A DNA stretch of 64,000 nt from Stentor roeselii (GCA_006503475.1 RSEH01000170.1:1-64000); one strand, 5' to 3'; positions 55,017-64,000 are shown, numbered from the stretch's first letter. Numbers and translations are program-made. Notes: generated by a model not told the origin, from the letters alone.

Positions 55017-57896
55017 ATGAAATACTTCATGGTTTCCAACTACAGACAACAGATAAACCAGAATATTCAACATCTGGTTGAAGAACTCATTAAAAGTGAA
55101 ACTGGACTCTCGGTACTGTCGACGTAGGTCAAAAGTAGAAACTTTCGAATTGCTAAAGACTTTTGTTTGAATAACCTCAACAGTCACCAGTTCCAAGAAC
55201 CGGATTCACTTAAAGTTAAGAGACATTTAACAGGTCTTGTTCAAAAGTTAAGAGTTAATTCTCAGATTACGAAAGCGAAAAGGTTGCAAGAGTTAATTGA
55301 AATGTTTGAGGAAAAGTCAAGTTCTGAATATAAATACTCGAAAATCTGGCTTTTAAGTCTAGTTTCGACTTCTCCTCTGCATAGTGAGATTATCTTTGGA
55401 AGTCCTGATGAAGCCCAGCTTCGTATTTGCCATGAGGAAGAAATCAGCCTTTCGGATACCTCGTCTTTAGACTGGGAGGAGTCCTCTGAAGATGAAGAGA
55501 TTCCTGAGGAAAAGGAAGAACGATTTGTTATTGTTGAAAGGCAAACTCCTCAAGACGCTCCTTCTCCTGATGACTCGGAAACTGAAGAGATTGAAGAAGG
55601 TTTACCTGATGAACAAGGAAGGTGTTATGATAACCCTTGCACATTAGCGGACCAGTTTTACCAGTCATTATGTAGAAAAAGTCGACAAGGCAGTAAATCA
55701 CTTATACTGCCTTGGCCATACACTCGAGTTACAGAGCGCGAAATAATAGACAAGATTTTTCCAATGCTTTTAGGCCTTAGCAACAATTTCTTCGAATTTG
55801 ATTCAAGGTCTAATTCATTTCAGTCTCTATTGCAACTTGAAATATCTCATCTTACTCCAAGTTCTCTTTCAAATTTCTTATCTTTTTTCATGCAACTTTC
55901 TAGTCTTCTTATCTCCCTTCAGCTGAAAGCTGATGATCTAGGGAAAGATCCTTGCATTGCCTTTCAATATCTAGGCTTTACCTGCAATGAAATTTTATCT
56001 GAATTCCGGAAAACTATTCTTAGTATGCAAGACGAGTTTTCAGTGCAAACAGGAGGATTTTCTCGAGAATCTCTTCAAAAGTTCCCAGGCAAGTCGATTA
56101 CTTTGATCAGTCTTCGAAGTGGTTTATGTTCAATGCTCGAGCAAGGGAAACTACTGCAAGAAGTGACTGAAAAGCTGGAAAATGACCCTGTGTTAAAGAC
56201 TTGTTCATTACTTGACCATTTGTTTTCATTGATTCAGTTTAACTATTCACTGACAGACCATTCTTCTTTTTCTATTTTTGTGAGACTTTTTCTAAGCTGC
56301 CTTCGCCCTTTCATCAGTGACTTGACCAGATGGCTCACTCAAGGCACTGTCAATGGTCTAGACCCAGGCTTTATGATAGAAAAATCCCCAGAAAGCACTT
56401 TACTCGTCGATGCCTGGCAATTGACATTCAAGTTAAGAAGTGCTTCAAACAAAGAAGTCGTTCCAAGTTTCATGAAAGGAATAAAAGATCAGGTGTTAAC
56501 TGTGGGTAAAAACATGATGCTTATCAGAAAAATCGAAGAAAATATCTTAGATCATGTACTGCCCCCTGCTTCAGATTTACTTATGGGCCTAGAAAAACTG
56601 GTGATTTCGAAGATTTTTCAGGAATGCGGACACTTTTTAAACCATTCTCCTTCGAAAGAGACTTTGATGGTCTCTTCAATCAGGTGGGACAGGAACGTTC
56701 CTCAGCCGGTTCAGTTGAAAGAGATGAGACTTGCTTTTGAATTCGGACTTCGAAGTGAAGACCAGGCTGAATATGGTGAAAGGACTGGGAAGACTGAAGC
56801 CTTTAACATTGGGGATATCATGAAGCCCAGTGAGTACCTGATTGAAAAGTACCAGCCTTGTGTTAACTTTGAAGAGTCTCCTGCGTATATTGTTAAATCT
56901 TGGACTTCTTTCAAACATGTCTTAGATGAGTCCATCGCGAAGCCGGTGACTCAACTGCATACTGATACTTGCTCTTATATCTTAAAGATTCTCAATGAAA
57001 AGTTTCACCTTGATCGATACTTTAAAGCGATTCGAGAGGTCTTTTTACTTGAAAACGCTGAAAACATGCGTCCTTTATTGAAGTTTATCAATAAAACTCC
57101 TGATTTGTCAGCATGTAGGAATAACTCTTATGATCTCAGGAATAGTTTTCAAGAATGTCTCAAAACGACAAGCAATAAAGACTTGGCTAGTTTTTTTACT
57201 TGTGAGATTCGACAATGTGAACCTAGTAGAAGTCCTATTGACTCAATTGAACTTTTAAGTATTAGTTTCGCTGCTCCAACACCTTTGGACATCTGCTTTG
57301 ATGAGAACTCGATTAAGATGTATCAGAAGCTTAACACCCGGATACTTCAAATTAAAAGGGCTGTCTTTTGTGCTAAAAATATGAAGTGGAGGTCGAGGAA
57401 TGCTTTGGGTTTTGGACATTCTCATCGAAAATTTATGCTTTTTCAGAAAAAACTTATTCATTTTAGTAGTTGCTTTGAAGAATATGTTTTGCAGGATGTT
57501 CTTCATTCTTTGGCGATTTGGTTTCTTAATGAGAAGAATAAGGTTAAGAGTATTGATGAACTTAGAGCACTTCATAGTGATTATCTTGAAAAAGCTATTG
57601 AAAGGTGTCTTTTAAGTCATAAGAAAAGTCCTTTGAGTGCTGCTGTTAATGCTGTTTTTGTTGTTTGTGTTAGGTTTTTTGAATTGATGAAGAAAAATGA
57701 AAGTGAGGAGTTTGAAAGTATGGAATGTAAGATGGTCTTCGAAGACTTAGAGCAAAATTTTGAGACAGCGAACCGAATTCTCTTAAACGTGTTATCCAAG
57801 AGTTTGCACAACAAGCGCCAGCTGAATTGTAATCCTTACTTAGACCTAAACAGCTACTTCACCTTGAACTTCAACCGATTTTACATGTTTGACTGA
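55017..57896 (+). CDS. Gamma-tubulin complex component, GCP5-like
   Basis: 954 residues in two exons; intron at 55113-55127. An acidic, disordered region lies at ~110-160. GRIP1/GRIP2 (Spc97/98) features occur in the C-terminal half: YLIEKYQPCVNFEESPAYIVKSW, then VFCAKNMKWRSRN and LHSLAIWFLNEKNKVKSIDELRALHSDYLEKAIERCLLS, typical of GCP5/GCP6. GCPs form the lateral wall of the gamma-tubulin ring complex that nucleates basal-body and cortical microtubules. The ATG is 9 bp from the divergent RPC4 start. Confidence 0.82.
55113..55127 (+). other. 15-nt intron
   Basis: GTACTGTCGACGTAG, phase 0. Removal joins ...LIKSETGLS to VKSRNFRIAKDF in the GCP5-like gene. Confidence 0.88.
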
Positions 57897-57914
57897 TTAA
57901 CTTAGAATATTACA

Positions 57915-59249
57915 TTAGCTATCTGTTTGAAGTTTATCCAGCAAAGCCAATTTGGCTCTGATAGTATTGATGATCATTTCATTGACCTCTTCGCCAGTTT
58001 GAATGCCTTTCTTGCTTTTAAACTTGAGGTCATCCAGTCGAAGTTCTTTTCTTTTAGCCCGTTGTTCAATGAATTCAGTTTTTTCGATAATTTTTTGGAC
58101 CTTCGCTTGACTGAGTTCTCTTTGATTCATCCCGTTGAAGATATCATCAAAAACTTGTTTATCGTCTTTTTCATTAATTTCCCTTCTCTGTCGAAACTCC
58201 GCGATGTAGTCCGGCACGATTTTAACCTGCTCTGGAGTCATTTCTTTCCTTTTTCTTGTTTTTACCTCTTTTTTTACCTCGTTTAAATGAAGTTTCGAAT
58301 TTAACTCAAATAAATTTTCACCACTTTTCGAAGAGTTTAAACTTTTTTTACTCAAAACTTTTTTTTCTTCTGTTTCAGGAATGAACATTTCTTTTACCAG
58401 CTTTGAATATTGAAGCCTTTTTTGGGCATTTATAATTTTTTCTTCCCTGCTTTTTTCAAGGTCTTCTTTGGCCTTTCTGTCATTTTCCAGAACAGCTTCA
58501 GTGAACTTTGAAGAAAAATGGTTTTCATTCTGGACCATTTCGTTGATTTTCTGCTCTTTTTGTTTTTTTCTTCGATAGTCTTGGATTTTTTTAAGTTCGT
58601 CGTGTTTCTTGCAATGCTCTGCAAGTTCTTCTGGGTCAAGTGGCTTAAACAAGACATGTTTCTTTGCAAGTTCAGCTTTTTGAAGTTCCAGCTGAGGCAA
58701 GACCCTTGAATTTTTGTAATTTTCTTCAATTTGCTTGAAAAGTGGTTTTTTGAAGGACTTCCTGACGAGGTCTCCTTCGAGATCTTCATTAAAATGTTTT
58801 CTGAATTCATTTTTTCTCATCGATTCGAGGTTCTTTTTGTTTTTTTCTTCAAAAAACATAAAGTTCTCGATTTTATTCTTTTTTAATTCTTCAATTTCCT
58901 GAAAAAGTCGAAGTCTGAACTCTTTTTCCCTTTCTTGAGTCTTTTTTTGTCTAAGACTTCTTTCATATGCGATTTTTTTAGTAAATTCTTTGCATTCTTC
59001 CGCCTTTTTCCTAGCTTCTTCTTTCATCTCAAGTCTTGTTTTCGTTTCAGGCTTGGGAGGAGAGAATTCAGGAGAATTTCCTGTTTTTGACTTGAACCTA
59101 AGTCTTTTATCAGGAAAAGAAATAAGAGAAGAACGTATTTTGCTTTGAACCATCAAAACCGCAGAAGAAGTTGAAAGTTTTACACAGTCCTTTGTAAGTG
59201 ACGGCAGAGACAGTGAGTCAATCATTAGTTGTAAATAATTGCCGGCCAT
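57915..59249 (-). CDS. Coiled-coil protein, 444 residues
   Basis: Lys/Glu-rich helices over most of its length (ARKKAEECKEFTKKIAYERS, LRLFQEIEELKKNKIENFMF). The segment IVPDYIAEFRQRREINEKDDKQVFDDIFNGMNQREL looks like a conserved core of a ciliary or basal-body protein family, but I cannot name it. It ends 18 bp from the convergent GCP5 stop and starts 9 nt after the LRR gene stop on the same strand, in TAGCTAAATGG. Confidence 0.7.
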   Translation of the reverse strand: MAGNYLQLMIDSLSLPSLTKDCVKLSTSSAVLMVQSKIRSSLISFPDKRLRFKSKTGNSPEFSPPKPETKTRLEMKEEARKKAEECKEFTKKIAYERSLRQKKTQEREKEFRLRLFQEIEELKKNKIENFMFFEEKNKKNLESMRKNEFRKHFNEDLEGDLVRKSFKKPLFKQIEENYKNSRVLPQLELQKAELAKKHVLFKPLDPEELAEHCKKHDELKKIQDYRRKKQKEQKINEMVQNENHFSSKFTEAVLENDRKAKEDLEKSREEKIINAQKRLQYSKLVKEMFIPETEEKKVLSKKSLNSSKSGENLFELNSKLHLNEVKKEVKTRKRKEMTPEQVKIVPDYIAEFRQRREINEKDDKQVFDDIFNGMNQRELSQAKVQKIIEKTEFIEQRAKRKELRLDDLKFKSKKGIQTGEEVNEMIINTIRAKLALLDKLQTDS

Positions 59250-59258
59250 TTAGCTAAT

Positions 59259-61517
59259 TTACAATAAACCTGAAATCAAACTTTTGCATCTTCGAGAGTT
59301 TCGCACTTGCAGGACTGGAATTTGACTTTGAACCTCTTCGACTTTATGACAAGATTTCGAGTTTTTCCTTCGAAATTTTGATTTAATTTTTTCGATCTCC
59401 TGGCTTCGCTCAGTGATTTTCTGGATCATGAACTTCTTCGAGGTTTCTTCGTTGTTTTTGAAGTGGGTCGCGATTTCGAGTTCGTTGTTCAGTTTTTTTG
59501 AAATTTTTGATTTTTCGAGTTTTTTTGATTCTATGGCGAGTTTTAAAAGGTTTCCTTTTTGAGTTTTACTTTTTTCTTCAAGGCGAGAAATTTCGATATC
59601 TTTGATTTTTAGGTTCAAGGCTTGTTCTGTGATGATTCTTTCGTTAGTGATTTTGGTTTTCTAAGTGATTTTTACGTAAATCAAGCTGTTTAACTCGTCC
59701 ATTTCAGCCACTAATAAAGTTTTTTTGTTTTTTAATTTGTTCTGTTCGTCAAGAAGTTCCATCATTTGTTGTTGTTCGAGTTCTTTTAAGTGTTTTAACT
59801 TGAAGCCTTTTTCACTGACTTTTTCTTGAACCGAGTTTTTTTCTTTATTTAAACTCATGAGTTTAAAGTGAATATTTTCAAGGACTGAGTTATCAGAGTA
59901 GATCTTGTTTATCGCTTGTTTCAATGCAGGAACTTCTTGTTTTTTCTTAAGTTTACAGTTATTTCTCGCCTTTTCCTTGATTTCTCGATAGACCTTCACA
60001 CTTATCGGGTTGAAGTCAAGATCGACTGCGAGAAGCGTATTTTTTTTCCTAATGATTTCATTTAACACCCTGCCGAAGTCGTCTTGAATGAGGTTCTGCT
60101 TTAATGAAAGAGTTTCAAGAGTTTTATGATGATTTATTGATTTGATTAACGTGATGGCTCCTTTACTTCTGATCTTGTTGTTTGTTAAAATCAGTGATTT
60201 CAAGACCTGGTTCTTATTCAGACCGACAGCGATGTCTTCACAACCTGAGTCTTGAATAAAGTTATTTGAAAAGTCAAGTTCTTCTAATCCGAAGTTTCTA
60301 CTCAGGCCTTCTGAGATCCCTGCAAGGCTCTGTCTGTGAAGAAGACAACTTGAAAGGACTAGTCGCTTTAAACTTGCATTTTCGTATAAAAACTCGAGAA
60401 ACTCATGAGAAAGACCTTTTGACAAGTTATTTTTTGACAGGTCTAAAGATTCTAGAATTGAGTTGTTTTTAAGTGATTTGAATAGAAAAGAGGCTCCTTT
60501 GCTGCTGATTGAGTTCTCGCAAAGAACCAGGCGGGTCACTGGGCAGTACTGTCCAAACCCGAAACTGAGAAAGACTGAGACATAATCCGCACCTTCATCT
60601 CCAAGCTTGTTGAAAGAGAGGTTTAAATATTTTACCTCAGTGGTTGAAAGGACTTTTGATAGTTTTTCAACACCCTTCGCACCAAGCGAGTTTCCTGAAA
60701 GATCCAAAGAAGTTAAATAAGTGTTTTGGTCAAGACCTGAAATCAGGAAATCAAGACCTTCTGAAGTGACTCCTGTACTTGAAAGGTTGAGAATCGCCAG
60801 GATTTTACTTTGTTTAAGCAGTAATGAAAGACTTTTGCATCCATGAGTTCCTAGCCTATTTCTATGAATCTGACCTTTAGAAGCCAAATCTAAACTTGAT
60901 ATACTTTCATTGAAAACTAGTTCTTTTAAGCAACTTTCCATTCCTCGCTCAGATATATCGTTAGAAGATAAGTCTAGATGTGAAATGCAAAGAGAACTTT
61001 TTAATGACCTCATTAATGACAGGGCGCCTTCATCTTTTAAGTGATTTTTGCTTAAAAGTAAAGAACAAAAGTTTCGGTTTTCTGAAAGAATCGTTCCTAG
61101 AATGTTGGCTGTGTTGCTTCCAAGACCCAGACCTGTCAAGTTTAGTTTTCGGTCTTTTAGGTTTGAAGCACAGTAATTAAAAAAACGCTTTTCTTGGTCT
61201 TCTGTTTCGCTTATTCCTAAGTCGTAACATTTTGCTTTGAATAGATTTGAAAAGTCATCTTGAGAGATTTTGAGAGACTTTTGGGGAAGGACTTGAAAGT
61301 CCTTTCGTACTGTTGATGCTGTTCTTGGACGGGATAGAAAGTTGCAGGAGTCTTTTTGGAATGATAAGCTTCGGCTTTGGTGCTTGCGAGGATTTTCTTT
61401 TATGGAACAGGTGGAGGATCGTAGACCAGAGGAAGATTGAAGGAAGTTACTTAGCTGATTATTAGAACCATACAAAGCCTCTTCAAATTTATCCCAAGTT
61501 TTCCCATGTTTTTTCAT
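59259..61517 (-). CDS. Leucine-rich repeat protein with coiled-coil tail
   Basis: 747 residues in two exons; intron at 59661-59675. About twelve RNI-type LRRs at ~130-500, of the form LxxLDLSxNxLxxxGxxxLxxxL (e.g. YLTSLDLSGNSLGAKGVEKL, VKYLNLSFNKLGDEGADYV). A coiled coil (~520-740) follows, extended by exon 2. This resembles LRR proteins of dynein-regulatory or ciliary type (e.g. TCTE1/DRC5-like) in layout only; orthology is unproven. Confidence 0.85.
59661..59675 (-). other. 15-nt intron
   Basis: GTAAAAATCACTTAG on the minus strand, phase 0. Removal joins ...MDELNSLIY to KTKITNERIITEQ in the coiled-coil tail of the LRR protein. Confidence 0.9.
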
Positions 61518-61729
61518 TTTTAGACAAGAAGTTCAAAATCCAAAAGACACCAATCCAAAACCCTCAACTCCAAAATAACCATAAACCAACCAAAATCCAA
61601 GCCCTAAAAACATTTTCCTAAAAATCAATTCCAAACACCTAAATTCACTCTTAAACCCCTATTTCTTAAAGAAAATCAGCTAATTTAGTTCCATCTTAAT
61701 TAAAATCCTTACATCTGAGCCTCAAATAA
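61518..61729. promoter_or_regulatory. Divergent promoter region, A/C-rich toward the CDPK
   Basis: 212 bp between the LRR and CDPK starts. The plus strand is strikingly A/C-rich (CCAATCCAAAACCCTCAACT, CCAACCAAAATCCAAGCCC). The same kind of tract on the coding strand occurs before the MORN/IQ and kinesin-14 genes, suggesting a shared promoter-linked composition. Confidence 0.4.
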
Positions 61730-63217
61730 ATGGGAGCCTTATGTTCCGGTTCAATTCAAACCCTTCCATCAACTCCAGGTCACTCTCCAGTTCTAACCTC
61801 AAAAGACGACCTTCAGTTCAGTCCAAGTCTATTCGTTCAAGAAAACAAAGACTCATTCTTCACAATTTACGAACTTCACGAGAAGCCCATCGGTTCAGGA
61901 GCCTTTGCCGAGGTCTGGCTTTGCGACCACAAGCGAAGTGGAGAGACAAGAGCAGTGAAAATTCTTCACAAGTCAGGAATTTCAGAAGAAGAAGTCCGTA
62001 TTCGTTCAGTTTTCTTAGAAGTAGAAATTTTGAAAACTTTAGACCATCCTAATGTTTTAAAAGTTTTTGAGTACTTTGAAGATGACCAGGATTATTACAT
62101 TGTTATGGAATTTTGCCCTGGAGGTGATTTGTTTGATAAACTTGAGTCTGTCGGGACTTTTAATGAAAAATTCGCTGCACGGGTCATGAAATTGTTACTT
62201 AATGGACTGAGTTACTTGCATAGTCGACGAGTTGTGCATCGTGACATAAAACCAGAGAATGTTCTTTTGATTAATCCGAGTTTCGAGGAATTCAATTTAA
62301 AAATCATTGACTTCAACGTCGCGACGAAGAAGACTGACAAGAAACTCTCTGGGATTTCAGGGACTACTGACTATATGGCACCTGAGGTCTTTCGGGGAGT
62401 TTATGATGAAAAATGTGATATTTGGAGTGCAGGGATCGTTCTTTACTTGATGATGTCCAGTTGTCTACCCTTTCCCTGCCCTAATGATGAAGAGGCTGAA
62501 AAAAACATCTGCAATGCGAAGTACACCTTCCCTGATGAGTTCTTCGCTGAGGTCTCGAAAGACTGCAAAGATTTAATCAACAAGCTTCTCACGAAAAACC
62601 CGAATTCCCGCCCTTCCGCTGTAGAAGCCTTGAAACATCCTTGGATCACTCGGAACTCTCCTGATCGATGCGATTCAGAAGTACTTACCAGGACTTTAAC
62701 TAAAATGAAAACAATCAACAAAGCAGGGAAGTTGAAAGAACTCTTCACGACTTTCATCATTTCTCAAGTCGGATACTCTGAGGCGACTAGAAAACTTGAA
62801 CAAGTTTTTTCAAAAATAGATAAAAATAAAGACGGCGTTATCAATTTTCATGAATTGACAGAAGTCCTTTGTTTGGAGATGGACAAAGACCAGGCTAAAA
62901 AAATCGCATTTGAAATAATGGAAAAAATGGACTGTGATGGAAGTGGAGAAGTGGAATATACTGAGTTTCTTAGAATTGCAATGGAAGAAGAAACTTTACT
63001 TAGCAGAGAAAATCTTAGAAAGGCTTTTTATTATTTTGATAAGGATAAAAGTGACTCTATTGAAAAAGATGAGTTGGTGATTTGGCTTAGTTCAGGTCAT
63101 ATCATTCCTGAGAATATCATTCAGGAGCTGATTGACGAGGCTGATATCAACGGCGACGGCAATATCGACATTCAAGAATTCGAAGAACTTTTAGCTTCCA
63201 AGCTGGAAATAGATTAA
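61730..63217 (+). CDS. Calcium-dependent protein kinase (CDPK)
   Basis: 495 residues. MGALCSG predicts N-myristoylation and palmitoylation. The kinase domain (~47-306) has IGSGAFAEVW, Lys77 in AVKIL, HRDIKPEN (170-177), DFN (194-196) in place of DFG, and MAPEVF. A junction helix (~320-350) precedes four EF-hands with good calcium ligands: DKNKDGVINFHE, DCDGSGEVEYTE, DKDKSDSIEKDE and DINGDGNIDIQE. CDPKs couple calcium to motility, secretion and contraction in alveolates. The catalytic and metal Asp residues are kept, so it is probably active. Confidence 0.93.
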   Translation: MGALCSGSIQTLPSTPGHSPVLTSKDDLQFSPSLFVQENKDSFFTIYELHEKPIGSGAFAEVWLCDHKRSGETRAVKILHKSGISEEEVRIRSVFLEVEILKTLDHPNVLKVFEYFEDDQDYYIVMEFCPGGDLFDKLESVGTFNEKFAARVMKLLLNGLSYLHSRRVVHRDIKPENVLLINPSFEEFNLKIIDFNVATKKTDKKLSGISGTTDYMAPEVFRGVYDEKCDIWSAGIVLYLMMSSCLPFPCPNDEEAEKNICNAKYTFPDEFFAEVSKDCKDLINKLLTKNPNSRPSAVEALKHPWITRNSPDRCDSEVLTRTLTKMKTINKAGKLKELFTTFIISQVGYSEATRKLEQVFSKIDKNKDGVINFHELTEVLCLEMDKDQAKKIAFEIMEKMDCDGSGEVEYTEFLRIAMEEETLLSRENLRKAFYYFDKDKSDSIEKDELVIWLSSGHIIPENIIQELIDEADINGDGNIDIQEFEELLASKLEID

Positions 63218-63282
63218 TTCTATAGAAATCGATAAATTCTAAGTAATAAATGGAAGATTCACTGAATGATACTCTATAATCG

Positions 63283-64000
63283 ATGAACTTTAGATTCAAC
63301 CAAACCGAAAAAAACACTGCGGAGTGTATAACAGGTTTCAATAAGCGAAATACTTATGAAACATCAGTGAGACTAAGAAAAAACTTAAAAAATCAAGAAA
63401 TTTCAAGAAGATTTCAAAGTTTCAAAAAAAATATCCAGACCGCCAGCTTATCCCAGCAAGTCTTTTCAAGTGACAACCAAATTCTTTCCGATCAAATTAA
63501 CACCCTAGAACTTCAGCTGCTTAAATCAAACCCCGACTACCAAGAATTAATCGCTTCAGGCACAATTAACACCCTGGCAAATCATTTGCAGGTCGTGAAA
63601 AACTCTGAAGAATTTCAAGCAATTATTACAAATCTTGTAAATTTTTCCACTGGGCCCAAGTTTTGCTCGGAGTATCTTGAAAAAATGAAGGTTATTCAAA
63701 GTGTTATTAAAAAAATGGAACTTGTTGAATATTTGGAACTTGCTGGATGGGTTGTGTTGTTTTTTTCGAATTTGATTACAAGTTTTGATGGGTTTTTCGC
63801 TTTTATGAAAGCGGATGGAATATTAAAAGTGAAAAATTTTGCTCAGAGTTTTGGGTTTGGTGGAGATATTTTAAAGTATATCGGGTGTCTTTGTTACAAT
63901 TTAAGCTTTTTTAGCTCGGAATTAGGAGAATTTGACGGGAAAATCATGTTGAGTCTTATTGATAAGTGCATAGAATCAGGTGATCAACAAGAAATGATGG
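63283..64000 (+). CDS. Importin-alpha-like ARM protein (5' part, cut by window end)
   Basis: An open frame from ATG 63283 to the window end (239 codons), starting MNFRFNQTEKNTAECITGFN. The N-terminus VRLRKNLKNQEISRRFQSFKK fits an importin-beta-binding (IBB) domain, and helical ARM-like repeats follow (FQAIITNLVNFSTGPKFCSEYL, YLELAGWVVLFFSNLITSF). Importin-alpha carries NLS cargo with importin-beta. An earlier in-frame ATG at 63250, in the strong GTAATAAATGG context, is followed by an in-frame TAA at 63277-63279, so I chose 63283 as the start. Confidence 0.65.
   Translation, partial: MNFRFNQTEKNTAECITGFNKRNTYETSVRLRKNLKNQEISRRFQSFKKNIQTASLSQQVFSSDNQILSDQINTLELQLLKSNPDYQELIASGTINTLANHLQVVKNSEEFQAIITNLVNFSTGPKFCSEYLEKMKVIQSVIKKMELVEYLELAGWVVLFFSNLITSFDGFFAFMKADGILKVKNFAQSFGFGGDILKYIGCLCYNLSFFSSELGEFDGKIMLSLIDKCIESGDQQEMM

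Noticed and set aside
55007-55196. Longer RPC4 N-terminus starting at 55196
   Set aside because: It would be antisense to the first exon of GCP5 restored by the intron at 55113-55127; ATG 55007 gives a normal 9-bp divergent spacing and a typical RPC4 basic N-terminus.
1-64000. Reassigned genetic code (TGA as Trp or TAA/TAG as Gln)
   Set aside because: All three stops end genes at natural protein termini, and conserved Trp and Gln positions use TGG and CAA/CAG.
1-64000. Transposons, LTR or virus-like elements, CRISPR arrays
   Set aside because: No transposase, reverse transcriptase, integrase or capsid-like reading frame, terminal repeats or spaced short repeats were found. The only tandem DNA repeats are small and non-mobile in character.

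Overview
This window looks like macronuclear DNA of a heterotrich ciliate, most likely Stentor or a close relative. The genome is AT-rich and very gene-dense (about 50 protein genes in 64 kb on both strands). TAA, TAG and TGA all act as ordinary stops, which argues against ciliates with reassigned codes such as Blepharisma or Condylostoma. Sixteen open frames are broken by GT...AG introns that are all exactly 15 nt long, with an A at position 10 in 15 of 16; 15-nt introns are a published hallmark of Stentor. Removing them restores clear domains (cyclin box, SPRY, GAR/GAS2, kinesin-14 stalk, GCP5 N-terminus). No insertion sequence, virus-like element, CRISPR array or convincing tRNA/rRNA gene was seen.

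Layout. 0-15 kb: the end of a WD40-like gene, a large LamG/Cys-repeat membrane protein, an ESCRT-I VPS37-like protein, an XK-like membrane protein, a C2H2 zinc-finger protein, a divergent homeodomain protein 7 nt behind a cyclin, and an unconventional myosin. 15-31 kb: SH3 and RING-CH proteins, a kinesin, a METTL21-like methyltransferase, OST5/TMEM258, a Rab2-like GTPase, importin-5, a twin-CX9C protein, a Kelch protein, the ribosome-assembly GTPase EFL1 and SPRYD7. 31-46 kb: a multi-pass membrane protein, a possible microtubule-inner protein, a secreted Cys-rich protein, SANT and Myb factors, an EF-hand protein, UBTD, a 108-bp triplicated repeat at a convergent gene boundary, a C2-coiled-coil-GAR protein and a MORN protein. 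46-64 kb: coiled-coil proteins, kinesin-14, a MORN/IQ protein, Pol III subunit RPC4, gamma-tubulin-complex GCP5, an LRR protein, a CDPK-type kinase and the start of an importin-alpha-like gene.

Cytoskeletal and cortical functions dominate (myosin, two kinesins, GCP5, GAR, two MORN proteins, several coiled-coil proteins), as expected for a large contractile ciliate. Housekeeping genes are interspersed, with no sign of operons by function.

The most unusual aspect is compaction. Divergent start codons lie 6, 9, 9 and 13 bp apart. Same-strand genes are separated by 0, 7, 7, 9 and 9 nt. Two convergent genes share one TTAA as both stop codons. Start codons repeatedly sit in a TAAATGG or GTAATAAATG context. 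Promoters and 3' processing signals must therefore lie largely inside neighbouring coding sequence.
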